Shown one piece after another: positions 4,534 to 6,403 of a stretch of DNA of 6,403 bases. Source of the DNA: Mycobacterium sp. Its GTDB lineage: Bacteria > Actinomycetota > Actinomycetes > Mycobacteriales > Mycobacteriaceae. The notes beneath the pieces were generated by a model. That model was not told the DNA's origin and did not search any database. It worked only from the letters and a program-made list of their open reading frames with translations. Position 1 is the stretch's first letter, and each line of letters begins with the position of its first letter. Where the stretch lies: NCBI GenBank assembly GCA_019246375.1, contig JAFAQO010000151.1:1-6403 (forward strand), read 5' to 3'. A program made the translations under genes and the position numbers.

Positions 4534-6403
4534 CTACAATCTCGTCATGGCGCTGGAGCGCGAGGACGAAACTCGGCCTGCGCGCCCCTTGGCGCGACCA
4601 CTGGCGTAGCGACGTTGAAATTTGTCGTCCGGAATCACCCAATGTTGCCCGCTCTCGCCCTGCACCACCCAGTCCCCCTCCGTGGCGGCGTGCGCCCCTG
4701 CGTCGGGGGTTTCAACAACCTCGCCCGCACGGGCGTGCCTCGCCCACACAGTTGTTGTGCGTATCCAATATTTCCCGTCGACACGCGAGTACGACGATCG
4801 GAACAAGTCGTTGGCCAGTGGCCAGGTCTCATTGTCGGCGGTGCGCACTTCCCAACTGCCCTTACCGGCCCGGATGGTTCTTCCGCGAGGCGACGTCCAC
4901 TTCCACGGCATCCAATGCCGTTTGGCGGTGACCTGTTCGATCCGGTGATGCGGCTTCCACAACGGCACAGATCGGTAACCAAGCTCCCGCAGCTGGATCA
5001 AAGTGTCCGCTAGGCTTATCAGCGCCGGTTGCCACAGAGTCTCATCGTCGATGGTTTCTTCCCAACTAACGAGTTTTTCGTGTTTCTTGTTCACGTAATC
5101 GCGCTTGGGCCCGTGTGTCCATCCGTGCCGCCGGTGGAAATCGCTCCAATCTTCAAATTCAGCCCGGGCCATATCCCAGACGTCCTCCTCGGTGAAGCCC
5201 AACGTCGCGAAGAGCTCTAAGAGCTGCTCGAGGCTCGGGTTGTCTGGCACCTTCGGCGGCGGCACGCGATCCAGCGGGGCGCCAAGGATGTTCCAGGTGT
5301 GGCCCGCATTCTGTTCGACGATCCGAAAGGCGTTTTGCACCTGCCGGAAATTGGAGTGCTTGTAAAAGTCGTCGAGCTCTGGCCACGGCTTCCGCTGCGG
5401 CTGCGTACGATCGGATCCGGCCGAGTATCGCTCATGGATCCGCATCGCCGCGCGTTCCCAATTATTGTGAGCCTGGCCCTCGGGCAGCTCCATTCCGAGG
5501 CGGTAGTTATGGTGGTGACCGACGATCGGTGGGTTATCGCCGCCCGCACGCGCAGTTGGGTCCCAGCTATAGATCGGCGTAGTGGGAAAGCGCGCCGCAA
5601 GCCGTGTCGCCGTCATCGGATCAATCCCGGTGCCCATTGCGGGATCAACAAGGATCATCGCAATACTGCTCCGATCGACACTGGGTTCGATCAGGCTGCT
5701 CAGTACCGGCTCCGAGGCGACTTTGACAACCACGTCGATCGCTACCGGACTGATGCCGAACCGGCGCTGCTGGCGAAAGTCGTGATCACGCTTGTATTGC
5801 TCAGCGTCGGGTCCGACTAGTGTCAGGGAAGGCAGGCTGGATTCGCCCTCCACGGGTTGGAAGTCCCGCTCGATGCGACGACGCGCGAGGTTATCGCACA
5901 GTGCCAGCGTCAGCGGAGAGCACCCGCCGACAACAAGTCTCGTAACTGTTTTGGTTTCGACGATCTGATCGAGAAGCCGCCGGGCAGTCACCTCATACAT
6001 CCCGACGGCGTCCGCTGCCCATCGCGTGCCAGTGCGACCGCCGAACTGTTCGGCCACCCAGGCGTCGGCCAGCCAGGGGTCGTCGATACGGACGATCAGC
6101 GGGATGCGTTGCTTCGCGTCTACCGTGGCGAGTCGCTCACCGATCATTTGCAGCCTCGATAGATTCGCCGACGAGTCAGGAGATAACAAGTAGACGCGCA
6201 CAACATGCCGCCAGAGCCGGTGTGTCCCTACGGTCTCCGAGCGATCGAAATCGGCGCGAAGCACCCGCGATCCGCAATTTCGAGCCTCGTGAACGCACGG
6301 GCGGTCGGTACTGTCGGTTATCAGCACCACGGTGTGGTCCGGCTGGTGTTCTCGCGCGATAGCGCGAACCATCGACACGGCGTCGTCGTCGATATCCACT
6401 ACG
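4534..6403 (-). CDS. RyR-domain protein with tandem Rossmann (TrkA-N-like) domains and two PGDYG-like modules; 5' end outside window
   Basis: The visible part is about 622 residues; numbers here count from the GTG at 6399. The frame is open to the edge and opens in the middle of a Rossmann fold (VVDIDDDAVSMV, second strand with its acidic end), so the N-terminus is missing. Residues 1-148 resemble a TrkA-N/RCK-type NAD-binding domain. Residues 152-325 look like a second one (TRLVVGGCSPLTLALCDNL, SLTLVGPDA, AMILVDPA). A linker (PWPELDDFYKHSNFRQ, 338-353) matches the W-x-L...SNR segment found beside RyR domains in bacteria. The RyR domain is about 408-478 (FEDWSDFHRRHGWTHGP, HEKLVSWEE, IQLRELGYRS). 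Two PGDYG-like units follow (GSWEVRT...WPLANDLFRSSY, 513-537; EGDWVVQ...WVIPDDKFQRRY, 574-598), then a basic tail. Known bacterial RyR proteins are poorly characterised; a ligand-sensing role, possibly linked to an ion channel or an immune system, is inference. Its composition is more mixed than that of its neighbours, hinting at acquisition. Confidence 0.82.
   Translation of the reverse strand, partial: VVDIDDDAVSMVRAIAREHQPDHTVVLITDSTDRPCVHEARNCGSRVLRADFDRSETVGTHRLWRHVVRVYLLSPDSSANLSRLQMIGERLATVDAKQRIPLIVRIDDPWLADAWVAEQFGGRTGTRWAADAVGMYEVTARRLLDQIVETKTVTRLVVGGCSPLTLALCDNLARRRIERDFQPVEGESSLPSLTLVGPDAEQYKRDHDFRQQRRFGISPVAIDVVVKVASEPVLSSLIEPSVDRSSIAMILVDPAMGTGIDPMTATRLAARFPTTPIYSWDPTARAGGDNPPIVGHHHNYRLGMELPEGQAHNNWERAAMRIHERYSAGSDRTQPQRKPWPELDDFYKHSNFRQVQNAFRIVEQNAGHTWNILGAPLDRVPPPKVPDNPSLEQLLELFATLGFTEEDVWDMARAEFEDWSDFHRRHGWTHGPKRDYVNKKHEKLVSWEETIDDETLWQPALISLADTLIQLRELGYRSVPLWKPHHRIEQVTAKRHWMPWKWTSPRGRTIRAGKGSWEVRTADNETWPLANDLFRSSYSRVDGKYWIRTTTVWARHARAGEVVETPDAGAHAATEGDWVVQGESGQHWVIPDDKFQRRYASGRAKGRAGRVSSSRSSAMTRL
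4581..4596. other. Perfect GC inverted repeat within the 3' end of the RyR gene
   Basis: CGCGCC and GGCGCG arms flank a 4-base CCTT loop. It lies in the codons for a basic tail (GRAKGRAGR) about 45 nt before the stop. It could be a second mRNA 3'-end structure, or simply reflect the Gly-Arg-Ala repetition of the tail. Confidence 0.25.

Noticed and set aside
4245..4609. Short plus-strand frames (4245-4526 and 4382-4609) between the RyR gene and the operon
   Set aside because: There is no ribosome binding site, no recognisable motif, and they overlap the hairpin or the 3' end of the RyR gene.
6397..6399. GTG at 6399 as the true start of the RyR gene
   Set aside because: It falls inside a Rossmann fold (just before the acidic end of a strand), and the frame stays open to the window edge, so the gene very likely begins further right.

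Overview
The window is high-GC DNA whose four main genes all read on the minus strand. The codon bias (strong preference for G/C in third positions), AGGAG ribosome binding sites and tight ATGA gene coupling suggest an actinobacterium, most likely a mycobacterium or close relative. That assignment is an inference from style and gene content; nothing in the window proves it.

Read in the direction of transcription (right to left), there are two blocks. The first, at the right, is the 3' part of a large gene (4534 to beyond 6403). Its product has two Rossmann-like (TrkA-N type) nucleotide-binding domains, a ryanodine-receptor repeat (RyR) domain and two PGDYG-like modules at the C-terminus. Its N-terminus lies outside the window. 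A GC-rich hairpin (4471-4506) shortly after the stop could be its terminator. Its base composition looks more mixed than that of the neighbouring genes.

The second block begins after a gap of roughly 400 bases and looks like an operon. A candidate 27-residue leader ORF (4036-4119) comes first, followed by a 230-residue DJ-1/PfpI protein (3326-4018), an 833-residue GH13 alpha-glucan enzyme related to glycogen branching enzymes (828-3329), and a second, unlike DJ-1 superfamily protein of the Hsp31/type 1 glutamine amidotransferase kind (720 down past the left edge). The first DJ-1 gene and the GH13 gene overlap by ATGA. The last gene follows after 107 bases with its own strong AGGAG.

A GH13 enzyme flanked by two divergent DJ-1 proteins suggests alpha-glucan remodelling coupled to protection against, or chemistry on, reactive carbonyls or sugars; this is inference. 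Upstream of the operon lie a perfect TGTCA-N4-TGACA dyad and a small leader hairpin, which are candidates for regulation. The RyR/PGDYG protein is the most unusual gene here. Its architecture combines nucleotide sensing domains with modules common in phage and accessory genes, so it deserves a check as a possible signalling or conflict-system component. No RNA genes, insertion sequences or CRISPR arrays were seen.
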